DNA from: Fasciolopsis buskii
Lineage: Eukaryota > Platyhelminthes > Trematoda > Plagiorchiida > Fasciolidae
Direction: 5' to 3'
NCBI GenBank assembly: GCA_008360955.1
Contig: LUCM01006566.1
Span: forward strand, 1 to 64,000
Length of the DNA stretch: 64,000 nucleotides
Shown here: in pieces, positions 1 to 12,049 of the stretch
Layout of the letters: every line of letters starts with the position of its first letter
How positions within the stretch are numbered: the stretch's first letter is position 1
The notes under the pieces: generated by a model
Seen by the model: only the letters and a program-made list of their open reading frames with translations
Databases searched by the model: none
Told to the model about the DNA's origin: nothing
Position numbers and translations under genes: made by a program

Positions 1-730
1 GGATTGCTCCGAAGTGTCCAGAACAGACATTTCATGGAACACTGTGCTTTTACTACGGATGACAGTGCAAAGAGACCAGGGAGTAAGTGATTGATATCCC
101 GACAACTTTTCATTTTTGTGGGCGAGGGTAACCCGTCTATTCTTTCATGGGTACTGGTCTAACTTTTGAGCTAAAAACATGTTGCCAGCTGGTTCTAACT
201 TCCAAGGTTCATTTACTTTTGTGTAAAGCTCATTCATTTGCCTAGCGTTGTCCATTGCACCCCACTAATCGTCAAATATTCGAATAAGTTGAACCACCTG
301 AAATGCCTCTATTTGTCGGTAAAAAGCACTAACACTTGACATGGGCACACTGAAGTCTTTGCCAAGAGTACACAATATACAGTCATTCCAGAAACCCATC
401 CAACAGGCTTCACCTGAATATCTTCCCCTTCTTATGTGCAACAACGTACGAGAACAATTACTTGTATTTGTATTCATTTCATTCACTAAGAATTGGGGTG
501 AATCCTTTCATAATGAGCGGCAATCTTTGCTAAACAGCAAATAATTTAGAAAAACTAGTCAGCATTATATTTTAGTACCCATGTGTATCACAACTATCTG
601 CATTCATATCCATTGGGCAGATAGCTCAAAATATAATAACAAGGCAAGAAATGTCTGAAAAGAATCAGGATTGAAACTCCGCAAGGTTTTCGTATTGAAC
701 ATCCGGGACACAAATAGGATATCACGCGAT
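1..730. other. No gene seen; unique-looking AT-rich DNA
   Basis: Only short open frames lie here. Two of them (265-486 minus and 341-544 plus) overlap on opposite strands and are of chance length. I see no splice-site pair, repeat or RNA motif. The right edge grades into the dispersed repeat that starts near 735. Confidence 0.6.
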
Positions 731-734
731 TTAT

Positions 735-1360
735 ATGAAATTGAATTAACACCAATCTAATAAGAATATTATGGCCTTCATTTCTGGTACAATTAAAAAG
801 AGATGCTTACGGGAGTACCATCATTCATTCATACTGCGTGCTTACTTAGAATCAGCTGAATATCTTTGTCATCAAAATAACGAGAACTTTCCTCCACGGT
901 GTGTATTCTCTTTGAGGCTATTGTAAGACATTTCTAATTTTTCATGCAACGGTAGACAATCTGTAAAGAAATAGGAAAACAAGACAGCTTTACCAAAGAA
1001 TTTCATCCTAGAGATTGTCGTTTGGTAAATGACCCCATATCAGCACATGTCAGTCAACCATCAATGAAATCTTAGTGAATATAATTAACTCTGTGGCCAC
1101 TTCCGGTTGTGATTGATTTCTTCCATGGAACCATGTTCATTATGCAGGTTGTCAGCTTAGTATGACTTAAACGATGGCCTCGTTTGATTCAGAACACTGG
1201 AAAAAAGTAGCCAAGATTTGTAATTGACCGAGATTTTTATCGGTGCCTTGTTCACCGTGCAGTGGTAGTCAATGATCTTACCGTTTCTTGTTCATTGCTT
1301 TAATTTCGCCATGACAACTCTGAACATTGCTGCAGCTCGTTCAAATGCTTTGATTTAAGG
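735..1360 (+). repeat. Dispersed repeat, copy 1 (inverted relative at 16.3-17.2 kb)
   Basis: This stretch aligns over most of its length with the reverse complement of 16350-17210. The best blocks are 1195-1290 (shared AGAACACTGGAAAAAA, ATTGACCGAGATTTT and TTCACCGTGCAGTGGTAG) against 16465-16560, and 980-1075 (GACAGCTTTACCAAA, TTTCATCCTAGA, GACCCCATAT) against 16865-16950. Identity looks about 80-85% in the core and fades towards the left end. Compared with copy 2 it lacks about 180 bp, with the gap falling near 1074. No reading frame is conserved between the copies, so this is a non-coding interspersed repeat or part of a transposon untranslated region. Family unknown. Confidence 0.7.
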
Positions 1361-3850
1361 TAATCTTTGATGCAAATCAACAACATTTCTATTCAAAATA
1401 ATTTCTGTTCCTGATCACCTGTGATTGCTAAATCCTAATTTACTTAAAATATCCAATTATTGAAGGTTTGGCTTTCGCCTAAGAATTCAGGAGTAATCCT
1501 GAGTAGAAGGTTTGATAAAATGGACCTGTTTTGGACAGACGGACTTGTTACCATTTATGAAGCCATATTAGTATAAATCCTTCGAGGAGCGTTTGAGTAA
1601 ATTTTGTTTTTCATGTTTATTTGGGTTTTTACTTGACAACCAGGGTCATTCAAGCTCAACTGACCTTATCACAATCTGCAAACAGATACTGCAATGAAAA
1701 ATAGCAAGTAAATTCATGGTATTTTTTTGATGATTAATTAAACTTTCCAAATATTAGAATCTGCAAAATATTGGCAGGGCAAATTTTCGAATACGTGTAA
1801 TCGGTGACACTTATGTGCATAAATAAGTAAATACATATTTACAAATGTAAGCATAATCTCAAACGACGTCTCTGTCAACTGCACGATATATCTGGTGGAT
1901 TTGATAATTAATTGAGGTGCCTGTTGAAACGACTGCCCGGAGGATATTGAGCTTGGATGTCCAAAGTGTAGACACAACACTTTTGCACCGCCATCATCGA
2001 ACCGCTAGCGACAGTACACTGCCTTCTTCCTTTCTCTCGGTATATGTATGTACACTAAGGTACAGATGCCACCGACTATGAAGCAATCGAAAGTTTTTCT
2101 TGGTAGTAGTCTAGGGTCTAGATATGTACCAGTAAACATCGTGAATTTATTTACAATCTTTAATTATTACATCCTCTAGCAGACTGTACAGTGGTCGACT
2201 AAACACGAGTGGTCCTGGATGTTTGGAAGGATCTTAGGATTCATTCAGCTTATTGGTCATTAATGTTTGACAAAATTAGTTTTTATCAAATATTCAGTTC
2301 ACTGTTGCACAAGTATTTGCAGACAGATAGCCATTATATAACACTTGGGATATTTTCTGCTAACTATGGTCCAATAAAATCGTTGATAATGCACATAGAA
2401 ATTTTCATTTAGAAGAGAGCTTGATTTGCATCCACTTTGACCTTGTGCCAAGATCATGCAAACGCACAAGGTTAATGTCTTACTTTACTATCGTGATAAT
2501 GACGCAATGAACTAGAAATAGAGAAACTGTTTTATACCACGATGTACATGAAAATAAATTGATTAAAAAGCCTCATAGTTAATCAACTTAGGAGCCTTAA
2601 ATTAAAGAAACCTACGATCTTGTTTACAGAAGATGAAGCATGCCTCAAAGTAAATATGAAGGTATTTATATTACTGTGAAACTTCTACGAAATTCTCCTA
2701 CCTAATCTTGAGGTACGTTACTGTTGATATCTCATCCATCTTTTACCCACCAAGGCAACTTAATATTCAGATGCCTCAAGTGTGAGTGGAGATGGGGTAT
2801 GAATTAGTACTTCAATGGCTTACTGTGCTGTGTACGTTTGCTTCCAGAGAAGTAATCAGGGAAGGCAGAAAATAATCGAAAATAGACGAACTCTCCATTC
2901 GCATGTAAAATGGAGCTACTTTATTCTTCGTTATAAATGTGCTTCTATGCCCAAAAAAAGCGGTTGTTTTGATGGTGAGGTACACAGTAACTGAGATTTG
3001 GCTCACTCTGTTTTATCCTTTTCTGTACTTCTCAGACCAGTCACACAACTCCTTCCAAGATCGCTGTCTATGTACGTTTTGTCGTTGTGCACCACGGTTA
3101 AGGTATACGTGGTAGCTAACGTGTGATATCTCCTGGTTTTCTGGCATATTTGATCTCGAGATGTCACGAAAACTAAACATTACAGCAAATAGTGTTCACG
3201 AAACGTTTGTTGAACTTGTTTCGGCAACAGCTCTGCATATATATATATGTATATACATACATATTTAAAATATCATGTAATATTGTTTAACCCCTTCTTT
3301 ATCCATCCCAATCCAAAAAGCATTTAAGTGACAAACTGGTAACATCATTCAGTTCACAATAAACAGAATAAAATGCTATTTCAGTCCCGCCGCCCACCAA
3401 CTATGAATAGAATATCTCTTTGACCATTGCATTCGCAAAAAGGAGTTGGTCATTTCTGACAGCAGACCAGCTGTCGCTGTCCATGGGGCACCCAAAAATA
3501 GACACTTGTAGGAACGATAGTAAAGAGTTTACATGATAATTAAGTAAAAATTTATTAGTTTACCCTAGGCAATTTCAATTCAGAAGTGTAAATTCGGGTT
3601 CCCCCCTGACTACACATTAGGGTGAAAACCAAGTCAAACTGGACGTGTTTATCAATGTCAGTCATAGGACTGAAATACTGTGGCAGTTCACCAAAATCAA
3701 AGCCGTTCAAGCAATTTCAACCAAAGTGAGAACAAACTGAAATATAATGTTCGCTGTTATGCAATACTATTGCATCATAATATAAGCAACATCTGTATGC
3801 TGTATCACATACGGCTATAATACACCGCGGCATTTCGTTGAAGTCGGCAA
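1361..3850. other. No gene seen; one short TA-rich microsatellite
   Basis: No open frame exceeds about 80 codons on either strand. The only structured element is a TATA/CATA-type simple repeat at 3237-3266. A pyrimidine-rich stretch at about 3850-3902 lies just before the open frame at 3920. Confidence 0.55.
3237..3266. repeat. TA/CATA-rich microsatellite
   Basis: An interrupted run of TA dinucleotides passes into CATA units. It is a simple repeat with no visible flanking duplication. Confidence 0.8.
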
Positions 3851-3919
3851 CATTTTTCTTTCTTGTGCCTCGCACTTGTTGTAACTCCTTCGCCCTCTTC
3901 CCAAATGTGACATTTGTCC

Positions 3920-4504
3920 ATGCAAAACGTGACTGCTGGACTGGTTTACTACGAACGAAAAAAATGTCTGAAAGGTGCACTGTTGCGCGCGGACCACAAT
4001 AGGGAGGCTTTCATTGCATTAACAGGCATGCCACATTCCTGTGAAGCGAACTGTGAACAGTGTACCTATTCTCATTTGTCTGTGGTATTTCCCTCTCACA
4101 GTTTAAAAGAACAGGATTTAAAGACATTTTCAGCATTTCCCGGAGAATCGTCAACGAAACAACCAATTATACCAATTTTTGCTCTTTCAGGGAATAGGAT
4201 CGTTTCTGTGTGCTTAATTCCACTCTTCGCTATCACAGCACGTTTTGGTGTATACAACTGTATAACTAGAACAGTTAACTGCACAAGAGTATTACATAAT
4301 GGCAGGTCTGTGAATGAGGTGCAGCCTCCTATATCCGGAACTATCTTTCAGATTGTAAATCGTCCACTACTTGGCCGATTCAGTAGAATGATTAAATTTA
4401 TCCTAATGAGAATAATGATCTTCACATCAACGATAATACAAAAGCAGAATTTGGCCGTTCAATTGTGGTTGGTTTTTGTTATGAAAGATTTTTGGTTATA
4501 CTGA
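3920..4504 (+). CDS. Hypothetical open frame of 194 codons, longest in window
   Basis: This uninterrupted frame runs from an ATG at 3920 to the stop at 4502-4504. An in-frame TTG lies two codons upstream, immediately after a TGA. The N-terminal third is hydrophilic, with a Cys cluster (HSCEANCEQC) near residue 40. The second half has hydrophobic stretches around residues 83-108 and again near residues 155-190, so a membrane protein is conceivable. I recognise no family. By a rough hand estimate, a frame this long is expected a few times in a hundred windows of this size and composition, so it is unusual but not proof. No promoter, no convincing splice acceptor and no long 3' extension are visible. 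A polyadenylation-like AATAAA occurs near 4706. It may be an exon, a decayed transposon frame or chance. Confidence 0.2.
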   Translation: MQNVTAGLVYYERKKCLKGALLRADHNREAFIALTGMPHSCEANCEQCTYSHLSVVFPSHSLKEQDLKTFSAFPGESSTKQPIIPIFALSGNRIVSVCLIPLFAITARFGVYNCITRTVNCTRVLHNGRSVNEVQPPISGTIFQIVNRPLLGRFSRMIKFILMRIMIFTSTIIQKQNLAVQLWLVFVMKDFWLY

Positions 4505-7500
4505 TCCGTAAGGTAGTTAGATGTGACAGTCACGTTTCGACAAAGTTGTTGAATATCTCAAGCTCATCATTCATGTTTTGCTATTAAGAAGTATATGCAC
4601 TGAGTGATTATTTCTGTTTGCATCAGTTTTCAAAGACTGTGGCATCTAAACTAATCAACGATGATTTGCCAAAAATGGCATCGCAAAACAGTTGTCTTCT
4701 TAGAGAATAAACTGTCAACTACATAGGTTACATGTCAGCTGTAAACGTAAAACACCAAAAATTGGAAATCGACTGCACCAGTCTTTCGGTTTGTAAGATC
4801 ATCCAATAACTGGTCTCAGTCATCAATTTACTGGTGAAAACCAATGGATCTGTACCACAGCCATTTCAGGTGACTGTGGCAGTTGCCATCAGTTCACAGC
4901 CTTCTCCCCAAATGGTGTCAATGCTAGGGGGTTATCAAACTTTCATTAGAACAATTTTAGTCATAGTTATTCTAATTATTCACCTTGGGAAATAACGAAA
5001 CCCGTAATGTTTCTCAAATCTTGGTCTGAAGCAAATAAAGATATGATATTTTCATTCTAAAGACGGCTCTTTTCCACAGTAAAAAATCTTCGGCGCGCAT
5101 ACCAAAGAATCCTTTGTGAATTTTCACCTGTTTTGTTCCTTTTCAGTTCAAGTTGGCTGAACATATAGGAAAACAAATGTCACCTGACTGATGGAGTAAA
5201 GACATGAGTGGAAGATAATTGAATAAAACTAACGCCAATAAGAATAATAATGTAAAAGCCTCCAACGGAAACGTTTTTGCTGCTTTCTGGTATCGGATAA
5301 ACCCCATGCACGGAATAGTGCAGCTGATCAGCTGGCAAATTGTTTTACTTCAAAAGATTGCCGTTGATGAATGCAGGACAAATTTCCTCAATGTTCTGGT
5401 GTGCGCGGTTTGCGCTTAAGTTGCAAACTGCTTACGATCCACTGAGGAAGTATTTTTCTGTTACGAGCTACACGCAGACTGATGATTCGAACCTTAGGAC
5501 AATTAAAACGCTGACCTGCGATCGCCTTCACCGGATTTCCGGTAGTTTGGTTCGTTGATGAACTAACTGGTGAGCAGCAAATAATTCCCCATCTTAGTCA
5601 CATTTGGCAACAAATATCAACCATAATAAAACTTGTTCGTCATCGTTTGTGATAGGCTGTTCACTGAATTTAGCACGTGAAGCGTTATAATTTTAAGTAT
5701 AATATCGTGAAATAATCAAGAGTTATTTCCTTGTGGTATTAGTGGATTTTGTGCAGATCCTTTATGTGCCTGACCGGGCGATCATTTTTCTTAGATATCG
5801 GTTCAAATAAACTGCGATCAATTTCCACTACGGTAGTTTCAACTCACTTTACCGTATACGTGCGCGAACGACCGCGACAATTGCGTAAGAGCATTGTTTT
5901 GTTTATTCGGGGAGTATCTTAAGAAATCTTGCTGATCCTACAGGCGTGACAAGCCATACTGCAGCAATTGTTGTGGTCCAGAACAGCCGTACTACTCAGA
6001 TGACAACCAAATGTTTTGGCGATAACAGAAGTGAGAATTACCATCAGAATTTGGAAAGTTGAAGAAAAGCAACTGGTAACAGCAACGCACAGAGCTACAG
6101 TGAAGTTCTTCATAATAATCTGACGTTTCGCTTTGACCTAATTCAAATTCAATATGATGCTTGGGGATGTTCCTTAATTATTGACGAACAGTGATCCCTA
6201 ACAAACGGGATCGTGTTCGTCTGAAGAGTAACATGAAGACAACTGCGACCCAAACGTTTACCAGTTTTGTTCTGGAATTTTGTTTTCTGGCGACACGTGA
6301 TGTACCGAAATACCGTGATGTTACAGTCATTCGTCACTTGATTTGAGCCGGCCATATAGTGAAAGGATTGTTTCCCAGTTCGACGGTCGGATTGACGGAA
6401 ACAAATATAAAATCTTTAAGGTAATCAAGAATGTCGAATGTCAAGGTAATGGTGAGAACTTTATAAATACCAGAGAGTACAAACAGCTGTTTTTACTCAC
6501 TGAGAATATCTCCTCGAACAATGGCAAAACGTCTGCAAATTAAAGCAAAGGTCGCCTCTTACTGGGATATGAATGGATAAAAATCGGCCTTTTGGTCCAG
6601 TCAACCTTAATGATCACAAGAATTCGGTTTCGTTGTTTTGTATACTTTCATGATCAAATAAGTCGACAGAATATTTTGTGAACCTAGGGGAATTCTGTGA
6701 TGACTTTGTCAACTGACCAGTAAATTGATCTTGAAAGAATTTAAATTCCCAGGAGAGATTTTCATTTTCGAAATGGGCACCAAAACTGTATATCCGTCAA
6801 GTCACATTTGGAACCCGAATCTGGGCCAAATGCATGTCGAAAAATTGCGGCGTTTCGCATTTAACGAGTGTACGCACCACCGATGTTCCATAATATGGTT
6901 TCCTGTTGAAGCTGCCTATTTTATAATGGTATATTACTCAAATCCCATGAAGAACGCCTCGTTCTAGAGCACTTGTGCAAATGGTATCGCAATAATTCAT
7001 CCATTGATCTTAGTGGACTGAAAGCGAGGATCTATGTCAGCTTGAAATGACTTATCGTGCACTACCGTTCGTGATTCGAGCGGCGTGATTGTTAATTCTT
7101 AAACGTATCGCTTCGGATGATAGCGGCGTTTATTAAATTCTCCGTCCCGCACTTTCCTTTTAAAACCCCATGCAGTGTTACTAATTTTACCGGTACGCAC
7201 CAAATACTCATTCATTATTTAACCCATACGATAGTTGAACTAGCGGGATCCTCCGATCAAGACCGGTTTTGTATTTTTCTAAGGTTACCCGAGAATGAAT
7301 GAAACACTGAGGACGATGAGCTCGTAGCCTGCAAATGTCGACATCAAATGAAAATAGTTTTTTTGATTTTAAGCCAATGCTTTTCGCGATGTTATAATAA
7401 TTGCAAAATCACGCAAAATTGCTGATTTTAGTTCATCCTCTATGATTTTTCAGCGGCGATATTTAAGGCGCAAATGACAAAACGATAGATGAAGAGATTA

Positions 7501-10200
7501 TTTAGTGCTAATTATTCACCAAAATATGTTCACTGGTAAGTGATGAGGCCTCTCTCTTGAACACGACAATCAAGCTCATTTTCAAAGAGTCTTATTCCGG
7601 ACCTTTGGTAACATTGCAAATAAACTTAGACTAAATGAAAGGGAATGATGATTGGTTGTGCCAATAGTTCAGAATTTCCCCTCTGATGTATATATGTGGG
7701 TTTTGCCTATTCCTGCAAGGAACTCGTCACAATGTAGAAATGTTCAGTTGGAGAAACCGGTTCCCTCGGCCGACCCACATCTGAAGGTGTATCTAGGGTT
7801 CCTTAGGGGGGCGGGTGGCGAATGGGGCAGGAATGTTTACACAAAACGCTTCAGTGCACAACACCAGCCAGCAAAGGCAAACACCCCTAGTCTCGGTTTT
7901 AACCAGAGCTTAGGTCTTCAGTATACCGAGAACCTACGTCGAACCTTGGAAAATGGGCTAAATGTTTCAGTCGCATTTAGTGAGTTAGCATGTAGGTAGG
8001 AAGTCAGTGTACATCAGTTTTTATGTCTAAAAGTGATACTCCAGCGGCTTTCGTACATAAAGTTTCCCGGAGCCGTTGATTCAATCTTCTGCAAAACTAG
8101 ATGCGATCTGATTGCATCCGAATTATTTTTTAACCCAAGCCGAAAATATGGTGTGCCAAGTTTTACATTCATACTAGTTACACCTATTTTCCTACTTCTG
8201 TGGAACTGCGTACGTCGTCCATCTGAACAGAAACCCACTCTAACGGGGTCATCAACATCACCTGGCGTGGATAAAACTGGGTCGATCGAAGCCATCACGA
8301 AACCGGTACTCATACAAATTCATTCCGACTTGTAATGCCCAATTTTGGATCCGTGTTGCGCAAAGCGACTTTAAATTCCAATCCCCGCTGCCCGTCCCGT
8401 TATCTCATAACAACTGACAATTTCAATTCACCATACTAGACAAATGAATATATCATACAAGACATTTGCGAGCACCGTTTTTAGAACCTGACAAACGTAC
8501 AAACAAAAACATGGAGGAATCTGGAAGCTTCAAAATGATGACACTTTTTTGAACTTAGAATGGTAGTCAATTTGAGAAAAGTAAGTGAAAATTTACCGTA
8601 AGCATGGGTAACTTCAAAACCGATGTAACGCCGCTTTTCCACGGGATCTTATCTTCATAACACGGGGAGTGAAATCCAATGAGAAAAAGGATTAAATTAG
8701 GTTTAATCACAATTCTAGACAGATGATTTAATCCTTCCCGAGGCAGGTTAACGTTGCTGAAAAAACAATGAAATTTTAAATTTTTCCCCCAGAAGTCGAT
8801 GGGGATCGGAAGTCCAGAGACACAGTTCGGCAAGGTTTCGAATGGGTCAAAAAGGGTGGTTTCTTGCTACAACAAGGTTTGGTCAGAACAACAATATGAA
8901 GTTTTGCTAAGTCTCAGCCTGATGATTGGACCATAGGGCAAATGAATGTGGATTTCGACTTAGCCAGAAATTTCAATGTGTGTGTGAAGGACGCGAGACA
9001 CGACACACTGAATAAATGTTTGAGGGTTGACGATGGTAAGAACCTTAATCATCGGCGTTTTTCGTTTATAAATGGCTGATATTTTGGCCTTAGATTTAGA
9101 AGTTATGCGCAATCAAGGTAATAATTGCATTGGGAATTACAATAGTAAGGATATCTTCTTTTTCTTCTCATTCTCCGTATCCAGCTACCACCACAAGTCA
9201 CTCATTTTAGTTAAACGATATTAGTCAGTCAGTAGCTAAATCCAAATGGAACAATATCGACATGCAAAGAGTGCTGATTTGCAGCATTCATCACTTCTGT
9301 ATTTATCCAAAACTCCATCAACGCAGTACAAACAGATGACGGTGAAGTATATTCTAAGTAATCAATCTCCTAAGTAGTTGGTACATGAGAAATACTGGAT
9401 GGACTTTTGCGCAAATTAGCCACTGGTTATCTGAGCTAGGTTTGCTTGAAAAACGCCGACCACTCGAGAACTTGTATCGATCGACTTGTCTGGTATAACT
9501 TCGTTCGCTTAGCGTCGATTAGTTTTGCTCAAGAGTATCTAGTGTCATGCAGAACATCATCGATTCGCACAAATAATGCATGCTTATACTTGGAAGCTGC
9601 CCTTGCGTGTCGATTTCTTTTTGGTGCATGTTCATATTACTATCATGTATCAGACGACGAAAGTGGACCGGATGTACCAAAGATTCTTAAAAACATTTTG
9701 AAAGTTAAAATTACATCTCACTTTTTGCTCAATTCTTTCCAAGCTCTTCCTCGTTCAAATTTTCATAACTCAACTTATAAAAATGATCCCTGAAAAGTAA
9801 TCTAACTTCACTGCGGTTTCTTGTATCCCCTCCAACTGACTTCTCAAGTGAGTCGGAAATGTGTTGCGTCAGAGGTGGAAATAAGCATTTGCCAAATGTA
9901 CAGTGTCGTCACTTAGATACTTGATTAAAATTCAGTCCTCAGAAAAGTTCCCTACGTTAGCCGAAGAATATCACACTGCCGCCTTTGTAAATGATGCTGC
10001 TGCTAAATGCATATTCCCACATCAGCGTAATTTCATCGGAATTGTGCAGACGGATGTTTAGACAGATATCTGGTTTTCAGTCCCAGAGGGGACTAGGTTC
10101 CCTCATCAGACAGTCGAAAATGTGAGACGAATGTTTCGAGTGAACTCTCTGAATAGATGTATTAGATAACTGATGAAGTCTGCTGAGATACGGTCTCGGT
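4505..10200. other. No gene seen; AT-rich DNA
   Basis: The longest frames are about 100-115 codons (7652-7999 plus, 8014-8313 minus, 8033-8335 plus, 9446-9793 plus). At least two of these sit opposite each other in the same DNA, and none has a motif I recognise. The stretch 7730-8300 is visibly richer in GC than its surroundings. I found no repeat of the types seen elsewhere in the window. Confidence 0.5.
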
Positions 10201-10212
10201 TTACCTTGATAA

Positions 10213-12042
10213 GTCCTAAATAGGGAACGGCGGAATTTCTGTGGGACTTCATTGATAAGGATATTGTATCGAAGGAGGAATTCGTGGGAACCTAACCACG
10301 ACACTGACAGATCGTCGTGCCAGGAATTAATGGAGTATAGATGGAAAGTCCCTGCAAACCTTCTACGGGTAAAAGAGCTGGCTGCACGGTTTGATGGATA
10401 ATTAAATCCCTGGTAAGAAAGACGCGACTATTGATTGGCAGTCCCAGTTGGAGGAAGTGGAGATCTTGCCCAGAGATCTTGAAAAAATGAGAGAGAACAC
10501 TGATAACGTGGAGAATGCTACTCTGCTTCCAACTGAAATACCGAAACCTTCATACGGAAATCAGCCCATTTTGAATATTTACTTAATTCAAAAAGTGAGA
10601 TAATTACCAGAAATTTATGTTACTAATATTTTCTATATATGGTACGAAATGTGCATTGGCAACCACTTCTCTGTCGATCGACGGTTCATCGACTGAATAG
10701 GTGGAGGAAAAACGACAAGACTCATCCTAAATATTTAGCTGAGCCGCAAAGAAAAATCGTAAATGAGAGATAAACTATTGGAAAAAATGTGAAAGTCATC
10801 ATTCTAAGCTGGTGCCTGACAGCGGACACTGTCATCGGCAAGCGGCTGGAACAGGTTAGCAATTGGCTGATGTAAGTCGTAAACAATTTGGGTACAGTAT
10901 AGCACCTCGGTTTTGATGTTTCTCACTCACTCTTGCTCATAGAGTCGCAATGGTAAAATGACATGCTGCCTATATTGATATCGGCTTGCATCAACTAATT
11001 TCCCTTAGCTAGTGAAGTAAAGGCAGCTAGGAAAAGACAACAAATGCAAAATGAAATCAAGTATAGGACTACTGGCAAATTTCGTCGAGGGATGTGATAA
11101 TTTGCTTACAAGGTGAACGAGAACCACAATAGGATTTAAAGTGCATGTTCGAAGGAATCACTGAGGAGATACTTGTACAAAGCTCAAACCCTAATACATT
11201 TCATTCAGTCTTTATGGAACCGGACCGCAATAGGAGAGTAGAGAAAAGCATTTGGCCAAAACAACGGAGCTATGGTGACCGATCTCCTGTAGTCGAAAAT
11301 GGAAGGCAGACTTGACGAGATATCAATAGAAGTGGAATAGTGAAGCATGACCGCCATTTATCGCTCCAGTGTTGGTTCGAAGAAGCCTAGAAAAAAGGAC
11401 AGTGTTTCATCTTCGGCATCAGTTTAACCGGAAAGTCACTAGAAGAAAGAATAAAAGCACCACTTGCTCAGCTATTGTTCGCATCCTATTTTATAATTTG
11501 CAGTTTGCATCCAAAAATATTCAAAAGGCTGGCCATGGGAATTTTCTGCTTCCTTCTGTCTCCTGGGGAGGTAAACGAGTGGCTTGTCAGTGCATCTAAT
11601 TTCTGCCTTTGTTAAGGTGAGTTGTTTAGTAATTCGACAAATTCAGATACTGATATCCGAGATGACTGGGGTCTCGACCGGTCAACGGTTGTCGAAATTC
11701 GGTTTGCGCATCTATATGGATAGTTTACTATTGTCATCTTGCCAGAGCATGATGGGGATAAATGCGTGGAATAGAACAGCCAGAAGATGAATGATAATGT
11801 TGTGTGAGAAATGAGGAGCCCAATGTTAATCCTAATGGGTTGCACGAAACAGTGCAAACAGGCCCTAACAGTTGCGATGGTGCCTATGAATCCGAAGTGA
11901 GCAATCTAACGTGACTGGCGATTATTCCCTTCTGGATTTGGAGAAATGCGAAGCTCCATTAAACCAAGACACGATTGACATTTCCTCCAGTGAGATGCAA
12001 ACTGTCAGCCGGAAGTATTGTGAGAATAAGCAACACGTATTC
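10213..12042 (+). pseudogene. Scattered coding-like blocks, possibly decayed gene
   Basis: Several open blocks on the plus strand have hydrophilic, charge-rich translations typical of coding DNA, but they change frame and are separated by stops. Block 10213-10398 (62 codons) ends with the translation RVKELAARFDG before a TAA, and a donor-like GGTAAGAAAG follows 12 bases after it. Block 10406-10600 (65 codons) contains DWQSQLEEVE and PRDLEKMRENTDN. Block 11890-12042 contains SLLDLEKCEAPLNQD. Between them, 11010-11440 is broken by many stops. Part of the same DNA (10077-10304) is also open on the minus strand. I do not recognise a family. Chance openness is a serious alternative. Confidence 0.15.
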
Positions 12043-12049
12043 TAGAGAA

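Noticed and set aside
7652..8335. Adjacent open frames of 115 and 100 codons in a GC-richer stretch
   Set aside because: Lengths are within chance expectation, an opposite-strand frame of similar length overlaps, and no motif was recognised.
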